DNA from: Streptomyces violens | Lineage (GTDB): Bacteria; Actinomycetota; Actinomycetes; Streptomycetales; Streptomycetaceae | DNA: 64,000 nucleotides | Direction: 5' to 3' | NCBI RefSeq assembly: GCF_000717745.1 | Contig: NZ_JOBH01000001.1 | Coordinates: 248,001-312,000 of the forward strand | Shown: piece after piece, positions 44,718 to 60,516 of the stretch | How the letters are laid out: each line of letters begins with the position of its first letter | Position numbering within the stretch: position 1 is the first letter of the stretch | The notes under the pieces: generated by a model | What the model saw: the letters and a program-made list of their open reading frames with translations, nothing else | Database searches by the model: none | What the model was told of the DNA's origin: nothing | Program-made: the position numbers and the translations under genes

Positions 44718-46730
44718 CTACGGGCCCGGTACCGCCTGCAGCACCAGCAGCGCCAGGTCGTCGTCCGGCGGGGCCGTGCCGAAGGCGTGCACGCGGCGCC
44801 TCAGGTGCTCGGCGACGCCGTCGGCGCCCAGCCCCGCGCACTCGGCCAGGGCCTGCGCGAGGCCGTCCTCGTCGTCGAAGAGCCGGCCGCCCGAGCGGCG
44901 CTCGGTCACGCCGTCGGTCACGCACAGCAGCGTCTCGCCGGGCGCGAGGTCGAAGGACTCGCTCTCGTACTCGGTCTCCTCCATGACGCCGAGCAGCATC
45001 TGCGGCGCGGCGACCGCCCGCACCGTGCCGTCCGTGCCGAGCACCAGCGGCAGCGGGTGCCCGGCACTGGCCAGCGTGCAGCGGGCGCCGCCGGTGCCGT
45101 CCGCGTGCGGGACGATCTCGCCGTACAGGAGGGAGAGGAACCGTGCCTGCTCTTCCTCCTCGCGGTAGCCGGGCTGGAGCTCCGCCTCGGAGCCGGCCGC
45201 CACCACCGCGGCGGCCACCGCGGCGACGGAGTCGGCGGCCTCCCGCGCGACCGTGCGGTTCAGCCGGTCCAGCACGTCGCCGACGCCGTACCCCTCGCGG
45301 GCCAGCAGCCGCAGCACCGGGCGGGCCAGGCCGGTGACGGCCGCCGCCTCCGGGCCGCTGCCGCAGACGTCGCCGAGCATGAAGCACCAGCGGCCCTCGC
45401 CCGCCCGGAAGAGGTCCCAGAAGTCGCCGCCCGCCCAGGCGCCCTCGCGCGGTTCGTACACCACGGCCGAGGCCACGCCCGGCACGTCGGGGCGGCGGCC
45501 GGGCAGCAGCCGGCGCTGCAGCACCCGGCTGATGCGTTCCTGGCGGCTGTAGGCGTCCGCGGTGGCGATGGCCCGGGCCACCCGCCCGGCCAGGTCCTCG
45601 ATGAGCGAGACGACCTCGTCGGGGAAGCGGAGCAGTCCGGCCCGGCCGATCAGGAGCGTGCCGTGCCGGCGCACGCCGGAGATCAGCGGGCAGGCCAGGG
45701 CCGCGCCGCCGGGGCCGAACCCGCTGGGCTCGCCCGGCCACGGCCAGGGGCCCGCGCCGGTGGGGTGGCCGTCGCCGCCGCGCCCGGTCAGTACCGGCGG
45801 GTCCTTCTCCAGCAGTTCGCGCAGCCCGTCGATGCGAGACTCCGTGGCGTGCCAGACGCGGGCCAGCCGGGGCGCGCCGAACTCCCCGCCGTCGTCCAGC
45901 CACACCGCGCACCAGTCGGCCATCCGCGGCACGATGAGCTGTGCGACCAGCGCGGCCACCTGGTCCGCGTCGAGCTGCCCGCTGAGCAGGTCGGACGCCT
46001 CGGCGAGGAAGGACAGCGCGCCGTGGTGGAGCCGCTCCACCTCGCAGCGGCGCAGCGCGACACGCTGCGGCCCCGGCGGCATCAGCTCGGTGGCCGGCGG
46101 CCCGCCCGGCGCCCTGCGGTCCGCGTGGAAGATCTCCACCGGCGGTCCGTACACCGCATCCGGCCCGTCCGCCGTCACCCGGAACCACACGGTCTTCAGG
46201 GTGCGCCGGTACGTGATGCCCCAGGAGTCGGCGATCGCGCCGACCAGTTGCAGGCCGCGGCCCGCCCCCTCGGCCGTCACGGCGTCGTGGCGGCCGCGCA
46301 CCGGGCGGGCCGGGTGGTGGTCGGAGACCTCCACGGTCACGGCGGTGTGCGGGCCGTCCTCGTCCAGCCGGCACTGCAGCTCGACGGCGGTGCCGGCGTG
46401 CACGACGGCGTTGGTGACCAGCTCGCTGACGAGCAGTTCGGCCGCGTCGGTGAGGCGCGCGGTGAGGTACTCGGCGCCGGGCAGCCCGCGGGTGACCCAG
46501 TCGGCGAGCGTCGCGCGGACGAACTGGCGGGCGGCACCGGCGGCGATGGGCGTGCCGGGCAGTCCGACGGCGCGGAAACCGTCGGTTCCGTATGCATCGT
46601 CGGCGGGTTGTGCTCCCTCGGCGGGGCGGCCGTCGGCGGGCGGACCGCTCTCCTGGGCGGGGACGGCGTCGGACCGGGCCGTGGCCGGCCTGCGCACCAC
46701 GTCGGTTTCCGACGGAGTTGTCGTCCTCAT
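44718..46730 (-). CDS. HATPase-GAF-SpoIIE serine phosphatase (RsbU/RsbW-type fusion)
   Basis: 670 aa from the ATG at 46730, preceded by GGGAG. Residues 1-55 are a polar tail. Residues 60-185 form an anti-sigma-type histidine-kinase-like ATPase (ELLVSELVTNAVVHAG, GAGRGLQLVGAIADSWG). A GAF domain spans about 225-395. The PP2C-like SpoIIE domain runs from about 430 to 665 (GDFWDLFRAGEGRWCFMLGDV, ASAGHPLPLVLG, LLCVTDGVTERR, PPDDDLALLVL). Both activities of a partner-switch (anti-anti-sigma kinase and phosphatase) are on one chain. It is head-to-head with the HAMP-array kinase gene, 100 bases apart. Confidence 0.92.
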   Translation of the reverse strand: MRTTTPSETDVVRRPATARSDAVPAQESGPPADGRPAEGAQPADDAYGTDGFRAVGLPGTPIAAGAARQFVRATLADWVTRGLPGAEYLTARLTDAAELLVSELVTNAVVHAGTAVELQCRLDEDGPHTAVTVEVSDHHPARPVRGRHDAVTAEGAGRGLQLVGAIADSWGITYRRTLKTVWFRVTADGPDAVYGPPVEIFHADRRAPGGPPATELMPPGPQRVALRRCEVERLHHGALSFLAEASDLLSGQLDADQVAALVAQLIVPRMADWCAVWLDDGGEFGAPRLARVWHATESRIDGLRELLEKDPPVLTGRGGDGHPTGAGPWPWPGEPSGFGPGGAALACPLISGVRRHGTLLIGRAGLLRFPDEVVSLIEDLAGRVARAIATADAYSRQERISRVLQRRLLPGRRPDVPGVASAVVYEPREGAWAGGDFWDLFRAGEGRWCFMLGDVCGSGPEAAAVTGLARPVLRLLAREGYGVGDVLDRLNRTVAREAADSVAAVAAAVVAAGSEAELQPGYREEEEQARFLSLLYGEIVPHADGTGGARCTLASAGHPLPLVLGTDGTVRAVAAPQMLLGVMEETEYESESFDLAPGETLLCVTDGVTERRSGGRLFDDEDGLAQALAECAGLGADGVAEHLRRRVHAFGTAPPDDDLALLVLQAVPGP

Positions 46731-46830
46731 TGAGCACTCCCGAGCAGTTCCGCAATCGCGCCGAATGCGCCATCGCCAGAGTGACAGACTGAGCCCACCC
46801 ATTCGCACCGAGTTACTGAAGTGGGTCACT

Positions 46831-50976
<4,146 letters not shown>

Positions 50977-51001
50977 GGGCACACCAGTTCAGAGGCCACT
51001 C

Positions 51002-51589
51002 ATGATCCACGTCACCCGCAATGACCGCGACGACCGGGCAGGAATCCTCCTCGTCGACGACATGGAGGAGAACCTCGCCGCGCTGGAAGCCGTCCTGCGC
51101 TCCCTCGGTGAACCGCTCGTCCGCGCGCGGTCGGGCGAGGAAGCGATGAAGGCGCTGCTCCGCCAGGACTTCGCGGTGGTCCTCCTGGACATCCTGATGC
51201 CCGGCATGGACGGCTTCGAGACCGCGAGCAACATCAAGCGGCTCGACCAGGCGAAACACATCCCGATCATCTTCCTGACCGGCACGGACGCCGACTCCGG
51301 CTACGCCTTCCGCGGCTACTCCACGGGCGCCGCGGACTATCTCACCAAGCCCTTCGACCCCTGGGTGCTGCGCGCCAAGGTCAAGGTCTTCCTGGAACTG
51401 CACCAGAAGAACCGGCAGTTGCGCCGGATGCGGCAGCAGGACCGGGACCGCCTCGACGAACTGGCGGACCGCATCGCCCTCATGGAGCAGACGCTGGCGG
51501 CCGGCGACGACGTCGAGGCGGGCGAACTGCGCGCCCGGATGTCCGCGCTGGAGGAAACGGTACGGGCGCTGCGCCACGGCCGGGCCTGA
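51002..51589 (+). CDS. Single-receiver response regulator with C-terminal coiled coil
   Basis: 195 aa from the ATG at 51002. Receiver domain: Asp19-Asp20 region in ILLVDDMEEN, phospho-acceptor Asp63 in VVLLDILMPGMDG, Thr in FLTGT, and Lys116 in DYLTKPFDP. The last 65 residues are a charged coiled coil (RRMRQQDRDRLDELADRIALM). No DNA-binding or enzymatic output is present. It follows the hybrid kinase by 25 bases and is very probably its partner. It may pass phosphate on, or act by binding. Confidence 0.92.
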   Translation: MIHVTRNDRDDRAGILLVDDMEENLAALEAVLRSLGEPLVRARSGEEAMKALLRQDFAVVLLDILMPGMDGFETASNIKRLDQAKHIPIIFLTGTDADSGYAFRGYSTGAADYLTKPFDPWVLRAKVKVFLELHQKNRQLRRMRQQDRDRLDELADRIALMEQTLAAGDDVEAGELRARMSALEETVRALRHGRA

Positions 51590-51644
51590 CGCCTGCCGGG
51601 TCCGTACGTCCGCATGGAGAACGTACGGACCCGGCGGCCGGCGT

Positions 51645-53534
<1,890 letters not shown>

Positions 53535-53849
53535 GTGTTCCTCCGGGGCCCGCTTCATTGCTGGTGACTCGCGAGTAACCTTCGAGCAGGGATCAGACTA
53601 GAGCGCACCGCGCTCCCATGTAAGGGCCTGCAGCACACTCATTCACCTTGTGACCGATCGGTGTGCGCGGGGCTCCGCTGCGCGTCCGCGCATGGTCCTC
53701 AGAAGCCCGTCTTCCCCCGCACGGGGCGCCCGAACCGCGGTACGGCGGCGACCGCGCCGGTACGCGAAAGGCGCCCGTCCCCGGCTGGGAACGGGCGCCT
53801 CGCGTCGCCCGACGGCGCGCCGCCGCCTCGCGACGGTCACCGTCCGGCG
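53535..53849. other. Intergenic region between lepA and fadD
   Basis: It contains the lepA terminator (53769-53800) and a stretch of low-complexity GC-rich DNA. The fadD promoter should lie at its left end, near the ATTGCTGGTGACTCG sequence. Open frames here have no protein-like pattern, and nothing else is recognised. Confidence 0.5.
53769..53800 (-). terminator. lepA terminator hairpin
   Basis: AGGCGCCCGT (53769-53778) pairs exactly with ACGGGCGCCT (53791-53800) around a 12-base loop. It is about 50 bases after the lepA stop on the minus strand. Confidence 0.8.
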
Positions 53850-55718
53850 TTACTTCTTGCTCTTGGAGTCACCATCGGAGTCCGAGGACAGGACCGCGAT
53901 GAAGGCCTCTTGCGGAACCTCCACACTTCCCACCATCTTCATCCGCTTCTTGCCTTCCTTCTGCTTCTCCAGCAGCTTCCGCTTACGGGAGATGTCACCG
54001 CCGTAGCACTTGGCGAGGACGTCCTTGCGGATGGCGCGGATGGTCTCGCGGGCGATCACCCGGCTGCCGATGGCGGCCTGGACCGGCACCTCGAACGCCT
54101 GCCGCGGGATCAGCTCGCGCAGCTTGGCGACGAGCCGGACGCCGTACGCGTACGCCTTGTCCTTGTGGCAGATCGCGGAGAACGCGTCGACCTGGTCGCC
54201 GTGCAGCAGGATGTCGACCTTGACCAGGTCGGCGATCTGCTCGCCGGTGGGCTCGTAGTCCAGCGACGCGTAACCGCGGGTCTTGGACTTGAGCTGGTCG
54301 AAGAAGTCGAAGACGACCTCGGCGAGCGGCAGCGTGTACCGGATCTCCACCCGGTCCTCGGAGAGGTAGTCCATGCCGAGCAGATTGCCGCGGCGGTTCT
54401 GGCACAGCTCCATGACCGCGCCGATGAAGTCGCTCGGCGTGAGGATCGTGGCCCGCACGACCGGCTCGCGCACCTCGGCGATCTTGCCGGTGGGGAACTC
54501 GCTGGGGTTGGTCACCTCGTGCTCGGTGCCGTCCTCCATGGTCACGCCGTAGATCACGTTCGGCGCGGTGGCGATCAGGTCCAGCCCGAATTCGCGCTCC
54601 AGCCGCTCCCGGATGACCTCCAGGTGCAGCAGGCCGAGGAAGCCCACACGGAAACCGAAGCCCAGCGCGGCCGAGGTCTCCGGCTCGTACACCAGCGCCG
54701 CGTCGTTCAGCTGCAGCTTGTCCAGCGCCTCGCGCAGCTCCGGGTAGTCCGAGCCGTCCAGCGGGTACAGGCCCGAGAAGACCATGGGCTTCGGGTCCTT
54801 GTAGCCGCCGAGCGCCTCCGTGGCCCCCTTGTTCAGCTGGGTGATCGTGTCACCCACCTTCGACTGCCGGACGTCCTTCACACCGGTGATGAGGTAGCCC
54901 ACCTCACCGACGGACAGACCGTCGGCCGGGGTCATCTCCGGCGAGTTCGTCCCGATCTCCAGCAGCTCGTGCGCGGCGCCGGTGGACATCATCCTGATGC
55001 GCTCGCGCTTGCCGAGCGTGCCGTCGACGACCTTCACATACGTGACGACACCGCGGTACGCGTCGTACACCGAGTCGAAGATCATCGCGCGGGCCGGCGC
55101 GTCCTTCACGCCGACCGGCGGCGGCACGTCCCGCACGACCTTGTCCAGCAGCTCGTCCACGCCCACGCCGGTCTTCGCGGAGACCTTCAGGACGTCCTCG
55201 GGCTCACAGCCCACGAGGTTCGCCAGCTCCGCCGCGAACTTCTCCGGCTGCGCGGCCGGCAGGTCGATCTTGTTGAGCACCGGGATGATCTGGAGGTCGT
55301 GCTCCATCGCCAGGTACAGGTTGGCGAGCGTCTGCGCCTCGATGCCCTGAGCTGCGTCGACGAGCAGAATGCAGCCTTCGCACGCGGCGAGCGACCGCGA
55401 GACCTCATACGTGAAGTCGACGTGTCCCGGGGTGTCGATCATGTTGAGGATGTGGGTCGCCCCACCCTCCTCGTCCGTACGGGCCCAGGGCAGGCGGACC
55501 GCCTGCGACTTGATCGTGATGCCCCGCTCGCGCTCGATGTCCATGCGGTCGAGGTACTGCGCGCGCATCTGCCTCTGCTCCACGACTCCCGTCAGCTGGA
55601 GCATCCGGTCGGCAAGCGTCGACTTGCCGTGGTCGATGTGCGCGATGATGCAAAAGTTACGGAGGAGAGCCGGGTCGGTACGGCTCGGCTCCGGCACGTT
55701 CGTAGGGGTCGCGGGCAC
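53850..55718 (-). CDS. lepA: Elongation factor 4 (LepA), ribosomal back-translocase-type GTPase
   Basis: 622 aa from a GTG at 55718 ([15 protein letters not shown]), chosen because streptomycete LepA begins this way; an ATG four codons upstream is the alternative. G-domain: [41 protein letters not shown]. The C-terminal LepA-specific domain is intact (YVEVDLLL-like [45 protein letters not shown]). It remobilises stalled ribosomes. Divergent from rpsT, as in other streptomycetes. Confidence 0.96.
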   Translation of the reverse strand: MPATPTNVPEPSRTDPALLRNFCIIAHIDHGKSTLADRMLQLTGVVEQRQMRAQYLDRMDIERERGITIKSQAVRLPWARTDEEGGATHILNMIDTPGHVDFTYEVSRSLAACEGCILLVDAAQGIEAQTLANLYLAMEHDLQIIPVLNKIDLPAAQPEKFAAELANLVGCEPEDVLKVSAKTGVGVDELLDKVVRDVPPPVGVKDAPARAMIFDSVYDAYRGVVTYVKVVDGTLGKRERIRMMSTGAAHELLEIGTNSPEMTPADGLSVGEVGYLITGVKDVRQSKVGDTITQLNKGATEALGGYKDPKPMVFSGLYPLDGSDYPELREALDKLQLNDAALVYEPETSAALGFGFRVGFLGLLHLEVIRERLEREFGLDLIATAPNVIYGVTMEDGTEHEVTNPSEFPTGKIAEVREPVVRATILTPSDFIGAVMELCQNRRGNLLGMDYLSEDRVEIRYTLPLAEVVFDFFDQLKSKTRGYASLDYEPTGEQIADLVKVDILLHGDQVDAFSAICHKDKAYAYGVRLVAKLRELIPRQAFEVPVQAAIGSRVIARETIRAIRKDVLAKCYGGDISRKRKLLEKQKEGKKRMKMVGSVEVPQEAFIAVLSSDSDGDSKSKK

Positions 55719-56022
55719 GCAGAGGTCCATTCAGAGAACGCGGGTCAGAAAACGCGGTAGGCGGGACTCGGGTATTTCGTCCTCCCTATCGTCCCATGAG
55801 CTGCGGCCTCAAACTGTTCGGGAGTCCGGGGGCCCGGCTGTGGCGGTTGGGGCGGTCCGGTCGTGGCGGTGCTGCGGTCCGGTTTTGGGTGGCCGTTCCC
55901 CCTGCTGGTAGCCTGGTCCACTGTGTTTCGTGCGCTCTCGTGCACGCGACACGCAGAAAGCCCGGGACGGACGAGCTGCGGCTCGGCCCCCCGGAATCCA
56001 ACGAACCTGAAAAGGCTCTTTC
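55719..56022. other. Divergent promoter region of lepA and rpsT
   Basis: On the + strand TTGGGT (55885-55890), 18-base spacer and TAGCCT (55909-55914) form a promoter for rpsT, giving a leader of about 100 bases. On the minus strand GATAGG near 55785-55792 is a possible lepA -10. The rpsT leader has no clear protein-binding fold that I can see. Confidence 0.55.
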
Positions 56023-56289
56023 GTGGCGAACATCAAGTCCCAGATGAAGCGGATCAAGACCAACGAGAAGGCTCGTCAGCGCAACAAGGCTGTCAAGTCG
56101 ACTCTGAAGACCGCGATCCGTCGCACCCGCGAGGCCGTGGAGGCCGGTGACCTGCAGAAGGCCACCACCGCCCAGGCCGAGGCGGCCAAGAAGCTCGACA
56201 AGGCCGTCAGCAAGGGCGTCATCCACAAGAACGCCGCCGCCAACAAGAAGTCGGCGCTGGCGAAGAAGGTCGCGTCCCTCAAGGGCTGA
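56023..56289 (+). CDS. rpsT: 30S ribosomal protein S20
   Basis: 88 aa from a GTG at 56023 ([20 protein letters not shown]). The typical all-helical, Lys/Arg/Ala-rich S20 is complete, with [19 protein letters not shown] and [15 protein letters not shown]. Binds 16S rRNA early in assembly. The length matches the family. Confidence 0.97.
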   Translation: MANIKSQMKRIKTNEKARQRNKAVKSTLKTAIRRTREAVEAGDLQKATTAQAEAAKKLDKAVSKGVIHKNAAANKKSALAKKVASLKG

Positions 56290-56606
56290 CCTTCTGACGT
56301 TCTGCCGATACCTCCACAGAGGTCTCGCGGCCGCCGTCACGGGCCTGCCCCGTACGGCAGCCAACACGCTTCATCGCCGGTGAGGACCCAGCGGCCCCTC
56401 TCTCCGCTCCTCCCCGGCCCCCGCGCCGCACGCGGCCTGCGTTCGCCACGCGGGTGCGGCGCACCCAGCTTGATCCCGAGGACCCCGCTTCCGCCCTTCC
56501 CCAGGGCGGGGCGGGGTCTTCGGCTTGTGGGGCCCGGAATGGGTTACGTTCTGGTCTTCGTGGACGGGGCATCGGTGGCTGATTCCCGTCGGCTACGCTG
56601 CCGCCC
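56290..56606. other. Gene-free region holding two hairpins and a promoter
   Basis: It contains GCGCCGCAC (56423-56431) paired with GTGCGGCGC (56454-56462), then the stronger terminator at 56481-56518. TACGCT (56594-56599) lies seven bases before the next ATG. No coding frame is convincing. Confidence 0.5.
56481..56518 (+). terminator. rpsT terminator
   Basis: GACCCCGC-tt-CCGCCCT pairs with AGGGCGG-g-GCGGGGTC, followed by TTCGGCTT. It is the stronger of two hairpins after rpsT. Confidence 0.75.
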
Positions 56607-57551
56607 ATGTCCAACTCGGGGGAACAGCCCAATCCGTACGCCCAGCAGCCGCACCAGCCGCCGCAGGGGCCACCGCCGCCTCCGGCGGGGCCGCAGCCGG
56701 GGAATCCGTACGGTCAGGTGCCCCCGCAGCAGAACCCGTACGGCCGGCCCCAGCCACCGGCCGGCTACGGCTACCCGGCGGCCGCGCCGCACGGCGCACC
56801 GGGGCCGACCATGCCGGGCGCCGGCCCTGCTGGCCCTGCCGGCTACGCCGGCTACGGCGGCGGTCCGGGCGGCTCCGGCGGAACCAGCGGCGCCAAGGGC
56901 ATGCCCTCCTGGCTGTGGGCCATCGGCGGAGCCGTGGTCGCCTCCGCCGTCTGGGCCGGCGTGCTCGCCGCGACCGGCGGCCTCGGCGAACCCAGCCCTG
57001 ACCTGCGCGGCTACCGCTACCAGTCCGACCTCTGCCGGTCGGTCTCGTGGACGCCGTTCGAGGACGCGCGCTTCAGGATGGAGGACAGCAGCACCTCGGA
57101 CAGCGCGGGCGAGAACCCCGAGCCCAGCGGCCACCAGGACCCCGCACTGGACTCCATGTGGTGCAATGCCGACCTGGTACCGGAGGACGCGGGCGACGAC
57201 GACTACTCCTCCACGCTCGTCCACGCCAGGGCGTTCCTGCACAAGAAGACCGACCCGGCACCGGAGTTCGCGGCGCAGTACCGCTCGTACGAACAGGAAC
57301 AGTCCTCGACCGACTACAAGGTCGAGCCCGTACGGGGCATCGGTGACGAGGCATACCTGGTGACCCGCGAGGAAACCGCCGACAGCAAGGGCTCGTACGT
57401 GGTCCTCGGCGTCCGCGACGGCTGGCTGACGTACGAGACCACCTGGTCCAGCTACTCCAGCAGCAACACCGCCACCAGCCCCGGCTCCGCCGAGGTGGCC
57501 GACATGCTCCGCACCAGCGCGAAGGAGACGCTGGGGAGGATGAAGGGCTGA
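56607..57551 (+). CDS. Single-pass membrane protein with Pro/Gly/Tyr-rich N-terminus, unknown function
   Basis: 314 aa from an ATG seven bases after TACGCT, so it is probably leaderless. Residues 1-97 are Pro/Gly/Gln/Tyr-rich and disordered (QPPQGPPPPPAGPQPGNPYG), cytoplasmic if the helix is single. A membrane helix lies at about 100-122 (WLWAIGGAVVASAVWAGVLA). The outer domain carries SDLCRSVSWTPFED and DSMWCNADL (two Cys, probably a disulfide) and is followed by a beta-rich region. The type is common in streptomycetes and has no assigned role. It is convergent with holA. Confidence 0.75.
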   Translation: MSNSGEQPNPYAQQPHQPPQGPPPPPAGPQPGNPYGQVPPQQNPYGRPQPPAGYGYPAAAPHGAPGPTMPGAGPAGPAGYAGYGGGPGGSGGTSGAKGMPSWLWAIGGAVVASAVWAGVLAATGGLGEPSPDLRGYRYQSDLCRSVSWTPFEDARFRMEDSSTSDSAGENPEPSGHQDPALDSMWCNADLVPEDAGDDDYSSTLVHARAFLHKKTDPAPEFAAQYRSYEQEQSSTDYKVEPVRGIGDEAYLVTREETADSKGSYVVLGVRDGWLTYETTWSSYSSSNTATSPGSAEVADMLRTSAKETLGRMKG

Positions 57552-57650
57552 GGCACTGCCTGCCTCGTGCCTGCCCCGTCGCGACCTGCCTCGTGCCGGC
57601 CCCGCCACGACGGGGCGGGTACCTTCGCACTGCCCGCCGGCTGAGCCGGC

Positions 57651-58637
57651 TCAGCGTCGCGAACGCGCCGCCCGGGCGATCGTCACGACCGCCTTCTCCA
57701 ACGCGTACTCCGGGTCGTCCCCGCCGCCCTTCACCCCCGCGTCCGCCTCGGCGACCGCGCGCAGGGCCACCGCCACGCCATCCGCCGACCAGCCCCGCAT
57801 CTGCTGCCGTACCCGGTCGATCTTCCACGGCGGCATCCCCAGCTCCCGCGCGAGATCGCCCGGCCGGGCGCCCCGCGGCGCGGAGGCGAGCTTGCCGATC
57901 GCGCGGACGCCCTGCGCCAGCGCACTCGTGATCATGACGGGCGCGACCCCGGTCGAGACCGCCCACCGCAGCGCCTCGAGCGCCTCGGCCGCGCGCCCCT
58001 CGACCGCCCGGTCGGCCACGGTGAAGCTGGAAGCCTCGGCGCGACCGGTGTAGTACCGCGCGACCACCGCGTCATCGATCGTGCCCTCGACATCCGCCGC
58101 GAGCTGCGCACACGCCGAGGCCAGCTCCCGCAGGTCGCTGCCGATCGCGTCCACCAGCGCCTGGCACGCCTCCGGCGTCGCCGACCGCCCCGCCGTACGG
58201 AACTCCCCCCGCACGAACGACAGCCGGTCGGCCGGCTTGGTCATCTTCGGGCAGGCGACCTCTCGCGCCCCGACCTTGCGCGCGGCGTCCAGCAGTCCCT
58301 TGCCCTTCGCGCCGCCCGCGTGCAGCAGCACCAGCGTGATCTCCTCGGCCGGCGCGCCGAGATACGCCTTGACGTCCTTGACCGTGTCCGCGGACAGGTC
58401 CTGCGCATTGCGCACGACCACGACCTTCCGCTCCGCGAACAGCGACGGACTGGTCAGCTCGGCCAACGTGCCCGGCTGCAGCTGATCGGGGGTGAGGTCA
58501 CGCACGTCGGTGTCCGCGTCGGCGGCCCGCGCCGCCGCCACCACCTGCTGCACCGCGCGGTCGAGCAGCAGCTCTTCCTGCCCCACGGCGATCGTGAGGG
58601 GCGCGAGCGGGTCGTCGTTTGCTGTCTTCCTGGCCAT
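57651..58637 (-). CDS. holA: DNA polymerase III subunit delta
   Basis: Clamp-loader subunit that opens the sliding clamp. 328 aa from the ATG at 58637 (MARKTANDDP). Family features: LTIAVGQEELLLDRAVQQVV at the start, ERKVVVVRNAQDL, LVLLHAGGAKGKGLLDAARK, ELASACAQLAAD and the C-terminal helical collar domain. The gene follows lepA/rpsT in streptomycetes and stands close to comEC, as here. Confidence 0.93.
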   Translation of the reverse strand: MARKTANDDPLAPLTIAVGQEELLLDRAVQQVVAAARAADADTDVRDLTPDQLQPGTLAELTSPSLFAERKVVVVRNAQDLSADTVKDVKAYLGAPAEEITLVLLHAGGAKGKGLLDAARKVGAREVACPKMTKPADRLSFVRGEFRTAGRSATPEACQALVDAIGSDLRELASACAQLAADVEGTIDDAVVARYYTGRAEASSFTVADRAVEGRAAEALEALRWAVSTGVAPVMITSALAQGVRAIGKLASAPRGARPGDLARELGMPPWKIDRVRQQMRGWSADGVAVALRAVAEADAGVKGGGDDPEYALEKAVVTIARAARSRR

Positions 58638-58710
58638 CGCGAACAGCATCCCACGCCCCACTGACACACCGGCCGCCGCCGGTGCACGACCGCTGTCGGA
58701 GAATGGCCGG

Positions 58711-58962
58711 GTGAGCGATGTTCGACATGTACTGGTGCTGCCCGACCGGGACGCCGCTGAGGAAGTGGCCGAGGTGCTGACCGAGGAGTACGGCGTGGCC
58801 CACCAACCGCAGCTCGTACGGGACGCCCTGGCCGGCGAGGACGACGCCGAGGACGCCCAGTGGCTCGTCGTCCTGGAAGACCCGGAAGCCACGTACGACC
58901 CGGCCACCCTCGACACCCTGGCCGCCGAGCACGAAGGCTGGCTGGAACCGGCCCGCCCCTGA
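58711..58962 (+). CDS. Small acidic conserved protein of unknown function
   Basis: 83 aa from a GTG at 58711 that lies six bases after GAGAAT, suggesting a leaderless mRNA. The sequence is VSDVRHVLVLPDRDAAEEV then ALAGEDDAEDAQWLVVLED and ends in LEPARP. It looks like a small alpha/beta ferredoxin-type domain. It has no cysteines. It is divergent from holA with 73 bases between the starts. No function is recognised. Confidence 0.7.
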   Translation: MSDVRHVLVLPDRDAAEEVAEVLTEEYGVAHQPQLVRDALAGEDDAEDAQWLVVLEDPEATYDPATLDTLAAEHEGWLEPARP

Positions 58963-59109
58963 CCACTCCACGGCGACCCCCGTCGGCCCCGTCCGGCCCC
59001 GTCCGGCCCGGCTCCGGCTCCGGCTGGGCCTCAGCAGGCGGGCGGCGGGCGGCGGCCCCCATCCGGCGGGTGGCGGTTCCTGGCCGTCCCGAGCGTGGTT
59101 CCGCGAGCC

Positions 59110-60030
59110 CTAGCCCGGTGCACTGCCTTCCGCCGGCTCAGTCGGCGATATCGGCGGACTCGGCGGTGTCGGGGCCCGGTCGAGGGTCATGCCGAAGTGC
59201 GTGCGATACGCAGCGAGTACCTCCGCCTCGGGAATCTCGCGCTCCCTCCGGCTCCCGTCGGGTGCGGTGATCACGAGCGTCCGGCCGGAGAGTGTGATCC
59301 GGCCGCCGTCTTCGGTGAGCCGCGAGCAGACCAGCGACTGCGTGAAGTGCGACTTCGGCGACGTGGTCTGCCACCAGCAGCCCGCCTCGAAGTCGGCGAG
59401 CGCCCGTGGCCGCAGTTCGAGGCGGTACTGCGGCGCCCCGTCCCGCAGTACGTCGAGATCACCCTCCGCCGTCTCCACGACCCGGAAGACCCCGCCCGGC
59501 TCGGCCTGCTCCTCCGCCGTGTCCAGCCGCAGCGGATAGTGACTGTGCCGCCCGAACCCGACATCGGCCAGCAGCGGCCCGTCAGGCGTACGAACACGCA
59601 CGGCCGCGTGGTCGTACGGGATCCCCAGCCGCCCGTCCTCCCCGTAGACCCGCCCGGACAGCAGCTCGGCGTCGTACCCGAGCGCCGTCAGCAGGAACGC
59701 GAACGAGCCATTGAGTTCGTAGCAGAAACCACCCCGACGGTCCCGTACGACCTTGTCCAGCAACGCCTGCTCGGTGAGGACGATCTCCTCGCCGAGGTGG
59801 ATGGACAGGTTCTCGAACGGCACCGTACGCAGATGCTGGAGGTGCAGCCGCCGCAACGTTTCGACATCGGGCACGGCCGGCCGCTCGCCCCCGATCCGCC
59901 GGAGATAGGCGTCGACGGCCTCGGCACCGGCAGCGGCCCCGGCCCCAGCGGCGCCCCCGTCGCGCTGCACGGTCGCGGCGGCCTCGGTGCGCCTGGCGGC
60001 CTCGGCGTGCCTGGCGGTCTCGGTGTCCAT
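59110..60030 (-). CDS. nat: Arylamine N-acetyltransferase
   Basis: 306 aa from the ATG at 60030. Catalytic triad: Cys103 in RRGGFCYELNG, His141 in PYDHAAVRV and Asp156 in LADVGFG. N-terminal YLRRIG and VPFENLSIHLG are typical. It transfers acetyl from acetyl-CoA to arylamines or hydrazines, by a ping-pong mechanism. The start overlaps the TGA of an Rrf2 regulator gene (TGATG), so both are made together. The first 38 residues, rich in Ala and Gly, extend past the usual start. Confidence 0.93.
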   Translation of the reverse strand: MDTETARHAEAARRTEAAATVQRDGGAAGAGAAAGAEAVDAYLRRIGGERPAVPDVETLRRLHLQHLRTVPFENLSIHLGEEIVLTEQALLDKVVRDRRGGFCYELNGSFAFLLTALGYDAELLSGRVYGEDGRLGIPYDHAAVRVRTPDGPLLADVGFGRHSHYPLRLDTAEEQAEPGGVFRVVETAEGDLDVLRDGAPQYRLELRPRALADFEAGCWWQTTSPKSHFTQSLVCSRLTEDGGRITLSGRTLVITAPDGSRREREIPEAEVLAAYRTHFGMTLDRAPTPPSPPISPTEPAEGSAPG

Positions 60031-60515
60031 CAGCTGCCCGTCCTTTCCATCGCGAACCACCGGCGAGTACGGTCCGCCGCCGTGGCCGGAGCCGCAGCGA
60101 GGATGTCGGCCAGGGTCTGCGCGGCCAGCTCGCGGCGCCAGGCCAGCTCCGCGCGACGCATCGCCGTGGCGATGCCGCACGGCGCCCGGAAGTCGCGCCC
60201 CGGCCCCTCCGCACCCGCGCCCTGCTGCCGGATCTCCGTGCAGCGGAACGCCTCCTCCGGCCCCTCGATCGCGGCGACCACGTCCATGAGCGTGATCGCC
60301 TCCGGTGGCCGGGCGAGCCGGAACCCACCGCGGGCCCCCGGCGTCGAGCTGAGGATTCCGGCCCGTACGAGCGCCTGAAGGCGCTTATTGAGGTACGCGG
60401 CCGGCAAGTCGAAGGCCGCGGCCAGCCTCGCCGTGGACACCGGCCGCTCGTCCCCGAGCCAGGCCAGCGTCACGCAGCAGTGCAGCCCCCACTCGACGCC
60501 TTCACCCATTCTCAT
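60030..60515 (-). CDS. Rrf2-family transcriptional regulator
   Basis: 161 aa from the ATG at 60515. The mRNA is probably leaderless, because TAAACT ends seven bases before the ATG. Winged helix: MGEGVEWGLHCCVTLAWLG, TARLAAAFDLPAAYLNKRLQALVRAGIL, SSTPGARGGFRLARPPEAITLMDV. Only two cysteines (Cys92 and Cys113) are found in the loop where iron-sulfur members have three, plus Cys13-Cys14 at the N-terminus. It may therefore sense redox by thiols rather than hold a cluster. It overlaps the nat gene, whose product or substrate is probably the signal. A palindrome covers its own promoter. Confidence 0.88.
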   Translation of the reverse strand: MRMGEGVEWGLHCCVTLAWLGDERPVSTARLAAAFDLPAAYLNKRLQALVRAGILSSTPGARGGFRLARPPEAITLMDVVAAIEGPEEAFRCTEIRQQGAGAEGPGRDFRAPCGIATAMRRAELAWRRELAAQTLADILAAAPATAADRTRRWFAMERTGS

Positions 60516-60516
60516 A

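Noticed and set aside
46731..46830. SigB-type promoter in the divergent gap of the signalling locus
   Set aside because: There are GGGT-containing stretches and AGTGAC/GTCACT halves, but no pair with correct spacing could be defended.
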